Origin: Lysobacteraceae bacterium UBA6001
GTDB taxonomy: Bacteria; Pseudomonadota; Gammaproteobacteria; Xanthomonadales; Xanthomonadaceae
Assembly: GCA_002429615.1 (NCBI GenBank)
Contig: DJAN01000152.1
Coordinates: forward strand, 1 to 35,595
Direction of reading: 5' to 3'
DNA length: 35,595 bases
The position numbers and the translations under genes were made by a program. A model generated the notes under the pieces. The model did not search any database and was not told where the DNA came from. It saw only the letters and a program-made list of their open reading frames with translations. Shown here piece by piece: positions 1-6,931 of this stretch (position 1 is the first letter of the stretch; every line of letters begins with the position of its first letter).

Positions 1-131
1 CACCGGAAGTCGCCCCCGAAGTCACCGCGCCGACGCCGGCCCCCACGCCGCCGCCCGTGACCGAACCGGCGCCGTCCGCCACCTCGTCGCAGGCGCAGGA
101 CACCAAGCCGCAGGACACGCCCTTGCCGTGA
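1..131 (+). CDS. C-terminal tail of an unidentified Pro/Ala-rich protein (partial)
   Basis: An open frame enters from the left edge (first whole codon at 3) and ends with TGA at 129-131. The 42 visible residues are almost only Pro, Ala, Thr, Glu, Gln and Asp, and the frame ends in DTPLP. Such Pro/Ala/Thr-rich tails occur as disordered ends of envelope proteins, but there is no domain here to identify the protein. The strong Pro/Ala codon pattern runs in this frame only, which is why I call it coding. No terminator is visible after it; the next gene starts 124 bases on. Confidence 0.5.
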   Translation, partial: PEVAPEVTAPTPAPTPPPVTEPAPSATSSQAQDTKPQDTPLP

Positions 132-255
132 TCGTCATCGGCGTGGCTGCCTGCTGAACGTGGGCGGCGGATTTCACGGGATGTTGTGCGCGCCACGCAC
201 ACAGTGCGCCTCACGCGATGGCAATCCGGCCGTCGCCTTAGACCGGAGAACCGCC

Positions 256-612
256 ATGAACGCTCGTGGATATCTCGCCGGCCTGGCGCTCGTCGGCATG
301 ACCTTCGTCGCCCAGGCGCAGACCTACGGCCCCCAGGACGAGGGCCGCCGCTTCAATGACGGCACCGTGGTGCGCTGCCACAAGGTGGAAGTGCAGAAGA
401 ACAGCAAGGATCCGAACCGCGTGACCGGCACCGTGGCCGGTGCGGTGGTGGGCGGCCTGCTCGGCAATCAGATCGGCGGCGGCAACGGCAAGAAACTGGC
501 GACGGTGGGTGGTGCCGTGGCCGGTGGCGCCACCGGCCGCTACGTGCAGGGCCAGCACCAGCAGAACAACGGCGACCGCGTCGTGCAGACGGTGTGCGAG
601 CGCACCCGCTGA
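256..612 (+). CDS. Glycine-zipper 2TM domain surface protein
   Basis: This is a 118-residue exported protein. Residues 1-22 form a Sec signal peptide (basic start, hydrophobic LAGLALVGMTFV, cleavage after AQA). A glycine-zipper pair follows at about 60-95 (GAVVGGLLGNQIGGG and GGAVAGGATGRYV), the pattern of the Rick_17kDa_Anti / glycine-zipper 2TM family of outer-membrane-associated proteins. There is no lipobox cysteine before the mature part, so it is probably not a lipoprotein. Two cysteines (in VRCHKVE and QTVCERTR) may form a disulfide. The ATG at 256 is chosen over upstream in-frame starts because it gives a clean signal peptide and has a GGAGAA Shine-Dalgarno 6 bases upstream. A hairpin terminator follows 21 bases after the stop. 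The function of this family is unclear; a structural envelope role is usually assumed. Confidence 0.85.
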   Translation: MNARGYLAGLALVGMTFVAQAQTYGPQDEGRRFNDGTVVRCHKVEVQKNSKDPNRVTGTVAGAVVGGLLGNQIGGGNGKKLATVGGAVAGGATGRYVQGQHQQNNGDRVVQTVCERTR

Positions 613-632
613 TCGGCTCCCTCGCCGCCACG

Positions 633-660
633 GAAAGCCCCGGCCAGGCCGGGGCTTTCT
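633..660 (+). terminator. Hairpin terminator after the glycine-zipper gene
   Basis: A perfect GC-rich inverted repeat, GAAAGCCCCGG paired with CCGGGGCTTTC, occupies 633-659 and ends in the run CTTTCTC. It lies 21 bases after the stop at 612. The T tract is short. The hairpin ends only 6 bases before the most plausible start (GTG 666) of the next gene, so it may act on translation there as well as on transcription. Confidence 0.6.
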
Positions 661-665
661 CGTGT

Positions 666-1886
666 GTGCGCTCGCTGGGCCGACGCATCGCGTTGTTGGC
701 CACGCTGTGCGCGGGCCCCGCCATCGCCTCTCCCTGCACCGAGGGCCTGCTGCGCGAGCTCGGCTGGCATATCGACCGCGCCGCCGTCGCTTCCCCGCGC
801 ATCGATGGCGGAACGCCGTGTCGGCGCGCGACGCTGGCCGACGCGCAGGCGGCCGGCGACCTGCGCGCAACCTTGCCGCAGGATCCAGTGCAGGCCGACG
901 CCGCGCTGGACGCGATGCTCGATGACCCCGCCACGGTCTGCGCCTATGCGTTCCGCCTTGGTGACGCCGCGCGACGCGCCAGTGCCCGGCTGGAGGCCAA
1001 CGAGGGTTATCGCTTCTTCGGCCTGCAGACGGGCTGGATCGGCTTTGGTTCCGGTGGCGCGCAGGCACAGGGTTGGTCGCGCTTCCGCAGCTTCGGCCGC
1101 GGTTATGTGCCGGTCGCGGCGAACAGCGTGGCCCTGGATGCCTTCTACGCAGGTCACGTCCGCACCGAATGCGGGGTTGGCCGCCAGGTGGCGCAGCTGG
1201 CCACGCAGCGCGAGCTCTACGGCGATGCCGCGTTCGATGCCGAATTCGCGCCGGACGAACTGTCGATCGGCACCTTCAACACGCTCCACGACACCGACAG
1301 CATCCTGCTCGGCCACCACGCCGGCGCGTTCTTCGCCGACGGCAAGGCGGTGCGCACCAGCGCGCAGGGCCGGCAGGCGTTCATGGGGGTGCCGGGCTTC
1401 ATCGAGCATGCCTTCTCCAAGCGCTTCCTCGACGACCTCAGCAACCAGGCGGAGAACTTCATCGTCGTCGATGTCACCGACGCGGCGGCGCGCGCGCTGG
1501 AAGCACACGGCGGCCTGGCGTACTACGACAACGTCAACCGCCAGCTGTGGCAGCTTTCGCAGCAGGTGACGGGGCTGGGGCGCCGCGGCTTCGAGCGCCT
1601 GCTCTACGAGCGCGACCCGCAGCTGCGCGCGAAGCTGGACCCGCACGAGCGCGAGGTGGTCGCGCGCATGGACGCGCTGTTCGACGACCCGTTCTATCGC
1701 GGCTTCATCCTCTACGTGCATCCGCGGGGCGTGAAGCCGGTCGGTTACCACGTCGCCCGGCTGCTCGACCGCAACCCGCGCACGCCGTATACGATCGACC
1801 TGGCCCTGCACAACCTGCACACCACGCTGTACCGTCGCTGGATCGAGCAGCGGCTGCGGCAGTGCGCTGGCGCAACGATTCGTTGA
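666..1886 (+). CDS. Secreted protein of unknown function, 406 residues
   Basis: I do not recognise this family. The GTG at 666 gives MRSLGRRIALLATLCAGPAIA, a normal Sec signal peptide with cleavage before SPCTEG. The in-frame GTG at 594 would overlap the previous gene and place about 24 extra residues in front of it. The mature protein has five cysteines (PCTEG, GTPCRR, TVCAYA, TECGVG and RQCAG near the C-terminus), fitting disulfide bonding in the periplasm, and no lipobox. Conserved-looking segments include GTFNTLHDTDSILLGHHAG in the middle and FYRGFILYVHPRGVKPVGY followed by LHNLHTTLYRRW near the end; their His, Asp and Tyr content would suit an enzyme, but this is only an impression. Frame, codon use and GC at third positions match the neighbours, so the gene looks native and intact. 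Confidence 0.7.
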   Translation: MRSLGRRIALLATLCAGPAIASPCTEGLLRELGWHIDRAAVASPRIDGGTPCRRATLADAQAAGDLRATLPQDPVQADAALDAMLDDPATVCAYAFRLGDAARRASARLEANEGYRFFGLQTGWIGFGSGGAQAQGWSRFRSFGRGYVPVAANSVALDAFYAGHVRTECGVGRQVAQLATQRELYGDAAFDAEFAPDELSIGTFNTLHDTDSILLGHHAGAFFADGKAVRTSAQGRQAFMGVPGFIEHAFSKRFLDDLSNQAENFIVVDVTDAAARALEAHGGLAYYDNVNRQLWQLSQQVTGLGRRGFERLLYERDPQLRAKLDPHEREVVARMDALFDDPFYRGFILYVHPRGVKPVGYHVARLLDRNPRTPYTIDLALHNLHTTLYRRWIEQRLRQCAGATIR

Positions 1887-1958
1887 CCTATCGGGCGATG
1901 CCGGCGGCGCCGGTTCGTGCCACTCTGCACCCCATCTTTCGCACACGAGGATCTCGCT

Positions 1959-2888
1959 ATGGAACTGGGAATGGTCGGCCTGGGCCGGATGGGCGCCAAC
2001 ATGGCCGAGCGGATCATCCGCGGCGGCCACCGCGTGATCGGCTTCGACCCGGGGGCCGCCGCGCGCCAGGCCGCGCAGGCCAAGGGCATCGTGCCCGCCG
2101 CCTCGCTGGCCGAGTTGGTCGCCGCGCTGCCGGTGCCACGTGCGGTGTGGCTGATGGTGCCGGCCGGCAAGGTGGTCGATGACACCATCGCGCAGCTGTT
2201 GCCGTTGCTCGCGCCGGGCGACCTGGTCGTCGATGGCGGCAACTCGTACTACAAGGATTCCCAGCGCCGCAGCCGTGAGCTGGCGGGCCACGGCATCGCC
2301 TACATCGACTGCGGCACCAGCGGCGGCGTATGGGGGCTGAAGGAGGGCTACAGCCTGATGATCGGCGGCGACGAGGCCGCGGTGGCGCGCCTCGGGCCGG
2401 TGTTCACCGCGCTGGCGCCGGCGCCGGATCGCGGCTGGGGCCGGGTTGGCCCAAGCGGTGCGGGCCACTTCACCAAGATGGTCCACAATGGCATCGAGTA
2501 CGGAATGATGCAGGCTTATGCCGAGGGCTTCGCGCTGATGGAGCGCAAGGAAGAGTTCGCGCTCGACCTGCACCAGGTCGCCGATATCTGGCGCGATGGC
2601 AGCGTGGTGCGCTCCTGGCTGCTCGACCTCACCGCCGACGCGCTGGGCCGCGACGCGCGCCTGTCGAGCGTGGCGCCGTTCGTGGAGGATTCCGGTGAAG
2701 GCCGCTGGACGGTGGCCGAGGCCATCGACCTCGACGTCTCCGCGCCGGTCATCACCCTGTCGTTGCTCGAACGCCTGCGCTCGCGCGACAAGGATTCGTT
2801 CACCGACAAACTGCTGGCCACCATGCGCAACGAGTTCGGCGGCCACGCGCTGCACGCCGCGCCGCCGCCGACCGGCAAGCCGGACTGA
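1959..2888 (+). CDS. gnd: 6-phosphogluconate dehydrogenase, decarboxylating, short form
   Basis: Oxidises 6-phosphogluconate to ribulose-5-phosphate and CO2 in the pentose phosphate pathway. The 309-residue protein starts with the Rossmann motif GMVGLGRMGANMAERI, followed by DGGNSYYKDS (about 96-105), the substrate loop GTSGGVWGLKEGYSLMIGG and the catalytic helix GHFTKMVHNGIEYGMMQAYAEGF with the expected Lys, His and Asn. At about 300 residues it belongs to the short class (YqeC/GntZ-like), which lacks the duplicated C-terminal helical domain of the roughly 470-residue E. coli enzyme; this class is often NAD-preferring. ATG 1959 has a GAGG Shine-Dalgarno about 8 bases upstream; the longer frame from 1917 would add residues before the Rossmann strand. 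It is convergent with the oxidoreductase at 2892, leaving 3 bases between the stops. Confidence 0.93.
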   Translation: MELGMVGLGRMGANMAERIIRGGHRVIGFDPGAAARQAAQAKGIVPAASLAELVAALPVPRAVWLMVPAGKVVDDTIAQLLPLLAPGDLVVDGGNSYYKDSQRRSRELAGHGIAYIDCGTSGGVWGLKEGYSLMIGGDEAAVARLGPVFTALAPAPDRGWGRVGPSGAGHFTKMVHNGIEYGMMQAYAEGFALMERKEEFALDLHQVADIWRDGSVVRSWLLDLTADALGRDARLSSVAPFVEDSGEGRWTVAEAIDLDVSAPVITLSLLERLRSRDKDSFTDKLLATMRNEFGGHALHAAPPPTGKPD

Positions 2889-2891
2889 GGT

Positions 2892-3929
2892 TCAGTCCAG
2901 TGGCAATACCTGGCCGCGCGCGGATGCCGCCGCGGCCAGCTCCAGCAGTGCCATCACTTCCAGCGCCTGCGCCGCGGTGGTCGGCGGCGCCCCGGCGCCG
3001 GTGACCGCATCGCGGAACGCGGCGTAGCAGCGGCGGTAGTCGCCCGGCACGGTGGCAATGCGCTCGCGTCGCAGGGTGCCGTCCGCATCGGCCAGCGTGA
3101 ACCAGCCATCGCGCGCATCCGCGCCCCAGCCCGGGATGCCCGGGCGCAGGCCCTCGCGCAGCATCGCCTCCTGCGTATCCAGCCCATCCTTGACGAAGCT
3201 GCCGCGCACGCCGTGCACGGCGAAGCGGCGTGCGGCGTCGGCGACCAGCGTGCCGGCATGCAGGTGCGCGCGCATGCGCGGGTAGTGCAGCACCACATGG
3301 AAGTAATCGTCGCTGCGCGCGCCCTCGCGCTGCGGCAGCAGGTCCGCGCCGATCGCCTGCGGCCGGCCGAACAGCTGCAGGGCTTGGTCGAGCAGGTGCG
3401 GGCCGAGGTCGAACCACAGCCCCGCGCCCGGCGCGTCGCTTTCGCGCCAGCGGTCGCGCACCTGCGGACGGTGGCGGTCGAAGTGCGAATGGAATTCGGC
3501 GATGTCGCCCAGCACGCCATCGCGCAGCAGCTGCTGCACGGTGAGGAAGTCGGCGTCCCAGCGTCGGTTCTGGAACACGCTGCAGATGCGCCCGGCCGCA
3601 CTCGCCGCGGCCATCACCGCGCGCGCCTGCGCCAGGTCCACGGTAAACGGCTTGTCGACCAGCACGTGCTTTCCCGCCGCCAAGGCTTCAAGCGCGATGG
3701 GCGCGTGGGTGTCGTTCGGCGTGGCGATCACCACCGCGTCGATGTCCGGATCGGCCAGCACGCGCGCGCGGTCCGCATCGATGCGCGCCTGCGGATGCGC
3801 CGCGGCGGCATCGGCCTGGCGCGAGACGATCGTATGCAGGCGCAGGCCGTCGGTGGCCTCGATCAGTGGCGCATGGAAAGTGCGGCCGACATAGCCGAAG
3901 CCGATCAGGGCGAGATTGAGTTCGTTCAT
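2892..3929 (-). CDS. Gfo/Idh/MocA-family oxidoreductase (YdgJ-like)
   Basis: NAD(P)-dependent oxidoreductase of 345 residues acting on an unidentified sugar, inositol or related substrate. The N-terminal Rossmann fold has GFGYVGRTFHAPLI (10-23), then VVIATPNDTHAPIA, and the family signature VLVDKPFTVDLA with the catalytic lysine at K93. The C-terminal alpha/beta domain contains GLWFDLGPHLLDQALQLFG, where the His is the usual second active-site residue. The overall pattern, including FHAPLI and WFDLGPHLLDQ, resembles E. coli YdgJ. ATG 3929 is preferred to an upstream ATG at 3980 because the Rossmann strand follows directly. The gene stands alone, convergent with gnd, and nothing nearby names the substrate. 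Confidence 0.88.
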   Translation of the reverse strand: MNELNLALIGFGYVGRTFHAPLIEATDGLRLHTIVSRQADAAAAHPQARIDADRARVLADPDIDAVVIATPNDTHAPIALEALAAGKHVLVDKPFTVDLAQARAVMAAASAAGRICSVFQNRRWDADFLTVQQLLRDGVLGDIAEFHSHFDRHRPQVRDRWRESDAPGAGLWFDLGPHLLDQALQLFGRPQAIGADLLPQREGARSDDYFHVVLHYPRMRAHLHAGTLVADAARRFAVHGVRGSFVKDGLDTQEAMLREGLRPGIPGWGADARDGWFTLADADGTLRRERIATVPGDYRRCYAAFRDAVTGAGAPPTTAAQALEVMALLELAAAASARGQVLPLD

Positions 3930-4060
3930 GGCATCACGTCGGCGAGGGGAGAGGCATAGGGTAACGGCTGAATGGTTCACGGCATCTGCATCCCGAAGTC
4001 ACGTGCGCTGTACGCGCCGCTGCGCATGCTGGCCCCACGTACCGCAAGGGAGGAAACGCA

Positions 4061-4417
4061 ATGAAGAAGCTACATGTTCGCAACACGCTGGCCGCTTCGC
4101 TGGTGGCCATTTCCATGCTGGGTGCCGGCAGCGCGTTTGCCGCCGGTTCGATGGACAACAAGAATCCGCCGACCGAGTCGCAGCAGCCGGCCAGCGATAC
4201 CTGGATCACCACCAAGGTGAAGAGCGACATGCTCGCCACCGACAACGTGCCGGGCAGCGACATCAAGGTCGAAACCAAGAACGGCGTGGTGTGGCTGAGC
4301 GGTCTGGTCAAGACCCAGGCCGAGAAGGACAAGGCGGTCTCGGTGGCCAAGGGCATCGAGGGCGTCAAGAAGGTCGAGGCAGCGAACCTCAAGGTCTCGG
4401 CGATGGCCGACCACTAA
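4061..4417 (+). CDS. Periplasmic BON-domain protein (OsmY-like)
   Basis: A 118-residue exported protein with a signal peptide (MKKLHVRNTLAASLVAISML, cleavage after FAA at about 27) and one BON domain at about 45-115: DTWITTKVKSDMLATD, VETKNGVVWLSGLV and the turn VAKGIEGVKKVEAANLKV. BON domains are thought to bind phospholipid or other envelope ligands; relatives such as OsmY are induced by osmotic stress. It has only one BON copy where OsmY has two. The Shine-Dalgarno AGGGAGG lies 7 bases before ATG 4061 and is one of the strongest in the window, suggesting high expression. Two hairpins follow the stop. Confidence 0.9.
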   Translation: MKKLHVRNTLAASLVAISMLGAGSAFAAGSMDNKNPPTESQQPASDTWITTKVKSDMLATDNVPGSDIKVETKNGVVWLSGLVKTQAEKDKAVSVAKGIEGVKKVEAANLKVSAMADH

Positions 4418-4434
4418 GTCGTATTTTCTTGGAC

Positions 4435-4468
4435 GGTGGCCGGGCCGTGGCGAGGCGGCCCGGCCACC
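4435..4468 (+). other. GC-rich hairpin downstream of the BON gene
   Basis: The arms 4435-4446 (GGTGGCCGGGCC) and 4457-4468 (GGCCCGGCCACC) pair perfectly over 12 bases around a 10-base loop. No T tract follows. It sits 18 bases after the BON stop and just before a true intrinsic terminator, so it may protect the mRNA 3' end or act as an accessory pause. Confidence 0.6.
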
Positions 4469-4470
4469 GC

Positions 4471-4505
4471 AAGGCGCACGCTTCGGGGTGCGCCTTTTTC
4501 TTTTG
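4471..4505 (+). terminator. Rho-independent terminator after the BON gene
   Basis: The arms AAGGCGCAC (4471-4479) and GTGCGCCTT (4488-4496) enclose an 8-base loop containing CTTCGG, and are followed by TTTCTTTT. This is a textbook intrinsic terminator and isolates the BON gene from the kinase downstream. Confidence 0.88.
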
Positions 4506-4599
4506 CGCGGCCGGAAAGTGTAGAAGCGTTTTCACACGCGCGGTCGTATGATGGCCCGTATTCATCTAGCCGCCCCGGGGCGCGGCTTATCGCTCGCCA

Positions 4600-4616
4600 G
4601 AATGAACGATTCATTC
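4600..4616. promoter_or_regulatory. Perfect 7-bp inverted repeat upstream of the kinase operon
   Basis: GAATGAACGATTCATTC is two perfect 7-base arms around CGA, an AT-rich palindrome in GC-rich surroundings, about 70 bases before the kinase start at 4685. A TATGAT hexamer at 4547-4552 could be a -10 element placing the palindrome downstream of the start of transcription, but I found no convincing -35. It could be an operator or a leader hairpin; no regulator can be named. Confidence 0.35.
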
Positions 4617-4684
4617 GGGTGATCGTCGAATGCGGGACAATTCTTCGCCCCCTGGCGGTTTCCTGGAATCGAGCGAACGAGCAG

Positions 4685-6493
4685 ATGCAGACAGCCGCCA
4701 ACGAAGATGCCTGGGAACGCTGGCGCCTGCCGGCGCTGACCACGGCCATTTTCCTGATCGTGGTCGTCCCGGCATTGCTGCTGCAGCAGATGGCCCGTAG
4801 TACCGACCAGGCCGCCAACTGGGTCCAGCACAGCCAGCAGGTGCGACAGCTGTCACAGCAGCTGGAGTCCTCCGTGCGCGATGTGGAGTCCTCGGCGCTG
4901 ATGCGTTCGCACGGGATTGAGCTGCCGGTGCTCACCGAGCGCATGCGTCGCGGCCGCGCCGAGATCGACAAGGCGCTCGCCGAGCTGATCCAGCAGACCC
5001 GCGACAACCCGGAGCAGCTGGTGCGCCTGGGACGCCTGCAGGGCACCGTCGAGCGGCGCATGCAGCTGGCCGAGACCATCGCCCGCTCGCGCGATCCGGC
5101 GCAGACCCAGGCGCTGATCCAGGAAATGATCGTCGCCAATCCGATGCGCGAGCTGATCGACCAGCTGCAGTCCTCGGAGAACACGCTGCTGGCGCAGCGC
5201 GACCGCGAGTCCAACCTGCGCCGCGTGCAGTACACCGCGCTGAGCTGGGGCGCGCTGATCGTGCAGCTGCTGCTGCTGGGCAGCGTGGTGTGGCTGCTGC
5301 AGCGGCAGACGCGCCACCGCGTCGTGGCCGAGCAGGCCTCCACCCGCGCGGCCGCGCGCGCCGCCTCGGTGCTGCAGACCGTGCGCGAACCGATCGTGCT
5401 GCTCGACGCACAGCAGCGCCTGGTGCTCTACAACAATGCGTTCGCCGAGCTGTATGGCCTGTCCGAGGAAAACCCGCAGGACATCGCGCTGTCGTCGGTG
5501 GGCGACGGCGCCTGGGCCGATCCGGCGATCCGCCAGCGCCTGGCCGACATCCTGCTGCGCGGCCGCGAGCTGTGGGACTACGAGCACGAGCAGAGCGCCG
5601 CCGATGGCGTGACCCGGACCATGCTGCTCAATGCCCGGCGCATGCCGCTGCCGGATGAGGAAGACCAGGTCGTGCTGATGACCGTCAGCGACATCAGCCT
5701 GCAGAAGGCCTCCAACCAGCGCATCCAGGAGCTCAACCGGCAGCTGGAAGGCAAGGTCGAGCAGGTCTCCGAGGTCAACCGCGAGCTGGAGGCCTTCAGC
5801 TATTCGGTCTCGCACGACCTGCGCGCGCCGCTGCGGCATGTCGCCGGCTTCGCCGATAAGCTCGAACGCCACCTCGGCGAGGGTGCCGACGAGAAGGCGC
5901 AGCACTACATGCAGGTCATCAGCAGCTCGGCGCGGCGCATGGCCACGCTGATCGACGACCTGCTGGTGTATTCGCGCCTGGGCCGCAGCGCGCTGCGCAT
6001 GCAGGCGGTGGACATGCAGTCGCTGGTGGCCGAGACGCGGTCGATCCTGGAAGCCAACCAGCGCGCCGAGCAGCCGGAGCACCGCATCGAGTGGCACATC
6101 GCGCCGATGCCGATCCTGGTGGCCGACGAGAACATGATGCGGCAGTTGTGGACGAACCTGATCGGCAATGCGATCAAGTACAGCGGCCGGCGTGCCGTCG
6201 CGCACATCGACATCGGCTACGAGCTGCTGCCGGACGGCAGCCACCACTTCAGCGTGTCCGACGACGGCGCCGGCTTCGACATGGAGTACGCCACCAAGCT
6301 GTTCGGCGTGTTCCAGCGCCTGCACAAGGCCAGCGAGTATCCCGGGACCGGCATCGGCCTGGCCACCGTGCGCCGTGTGCTCAGCCGCCATGGCGGACGC
6401 ATCTGGGCCGAGAGCAAACTCGACCAGGGCGCCACCTTCCACTTCATTCTTCCCGCGGCGCTCGATGCGCCCAACCCAGAGTCCAAGCCATGA
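4685..6493 (+). CDS. Membrane sensor histidine kinase with CHASE3-like and PAS domains
   Basis: A 602-residue sensor kinase. TM1 is at about 14-34 and TM2 at about 184-206. The 150-residue periplasmic segment between them is helical and resembles CHASE3 (NWVQHSQQVRQL early on, long amphipathic helices). A PAS domain follows at about 220-330 (PIVLLDAQQRLVLYNNAFAEL). The dimerisation domain has the phosphoacceptor H377 in YSVSHDLRAPLRHVAGF, the subtype seen in phytochrome-like kinases that pair with Rcp1-type regulators. The ATPase domain has N495 in the N box (GNAIKYS), the DDGAGFD G1 box near 526 and GTGIGLATV. ATG 4685 is chosen because TM1 follows directly; a GTG at 4619 is possible. Its stop overlaps the start of the next gene (ATGA), so the two are translationally coupled. 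The ligand is unknown. Confidence 0.92.
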   Translation: MQTAANEDAWERWRLPALTTAIFLIVVVPALLLQQMARSTDQAANWVQHSQQVRQLSQQLESSVRDVESSALMRSHGIELPVLTERMRRGRAEIDKALAELIQQTRDNPEQLVRLGRLQGTVERRMQLAETIARSRDPAQTQALIQEMIVANPMRELIDQLQSSENTLLAQRDRESNLRRVQYTALSWGALIVQLLLLGSVVWLLQRQTRHRVVAEQASTRAAARAASVLQTVREPIVLLDAQQRLVLYNNAFAELYGLSEENPQDIALSSVGDGAWADPAIRQRLADILLRGRELWDYEHEQSAADGVTRTMLLNARRMPLPDEEDQVVLMTVSDISLQKASNQRIQELNRQLEGKVEQVSEVNRELEAFSYSVSHDLRAPLRHVAGFADKLERHLGEGADEKAQHYMQVISSSARRMATLIDDLLVYSRLGRSALRMQAVDMQSLVAETRSILEANQRAEQPEHRIEWHIAPMPILVADENMMRQLWTNLIGNAIKYSGRRAVAHIDIGYELLPDGSHHFSVSDDGAGFDMEYATKLFGVFQRLHKASEYPGTGIGLATVRRVLSRHGGRIWAESKLDQGATFHFILPAALDAPNPESKP

Positions 6494-6930
6494 GCCCGAT
6501 CCGTACCATCCTGCTCGCCGAAGACAGCCCCGCCGACGCGGAAATGGCGATCGACGCCCTGCGCGAGGCGCGCCTGGCCAACCCCATCGTGCATGTCGAG
6601 GACGGCGTGGAAACGCTGGACTACCTGTATCGCCGCGGCGCTTTCGCCAACCGCGAGGAGGGCTTGCCGGCGGTGCTGCTGCTGGACATCAAGATGCCGC
6701 GGCTGGACGGGCTGGAAGTGCTCAAGCAGATCCGCAACGACGACGAACTCAAGCGCCTGCCGGTGGTGATCCTGTCGTCCTCGCGCGAGGAGAACGACCT
6801 GGCGCGCAGCTGGGACCTGGGCGTGAACGCCTACGTGGTCAAGCCGGTGGACGTGGATCAGTTCTTCAACGCCGTGCAGACGCTCGGCACCTTCTGGGCG
6901 GTCATCAACCAGGCGCCGGGAAACCACTGA
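6490..6930 (+). CDS. Single-domain response regulator (Rcp1-like)
   Basis: A 146-residue receiver with no output domain. The acidic pair is E11 D12 (LLAEDSPAD), the phosphoacceptor is D66 (LLLDIKMPRLDG), the switch serines lie in VVILSSSRE, and the conserved lysine is K118 (YVVKPVD). The insertion around YRRGAFANREEGLP before the phosphorylation site and the C-terminal FWAVIN segment are typical of cyanobacterial Rcp1-type regulators, which partner phytochrome-like kinases. The start overlaps the kinase stop by four bases and only 1 base separates the stop from the next start, so the three genes form one operon. With no output domain it probably passes the phosphoryl group on or acts through protein contact. 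Confidence 0.93.
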   Translation: MSPIRTILLAEDSPADAEMAIDALREARLANPIVHVEDGVETLDYLYRRGAFANREEGLPAVLLLDIKMPRLDGLEVLKQIRNDDELKRLPVVILSSSREENDLARSWDLGVNAYVVKPVDVDQFFNAVQTLGTFWAVINQAPGNH

Positions 6931-6931
6931 T

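Noticed and set aside
540..2855. 771-codon minus-strand frame across three plus-strand genes
   Set aside because: It crosses the terminator and the signal peptide gene, has no recognisable domain, and is opposite the intact gnd.
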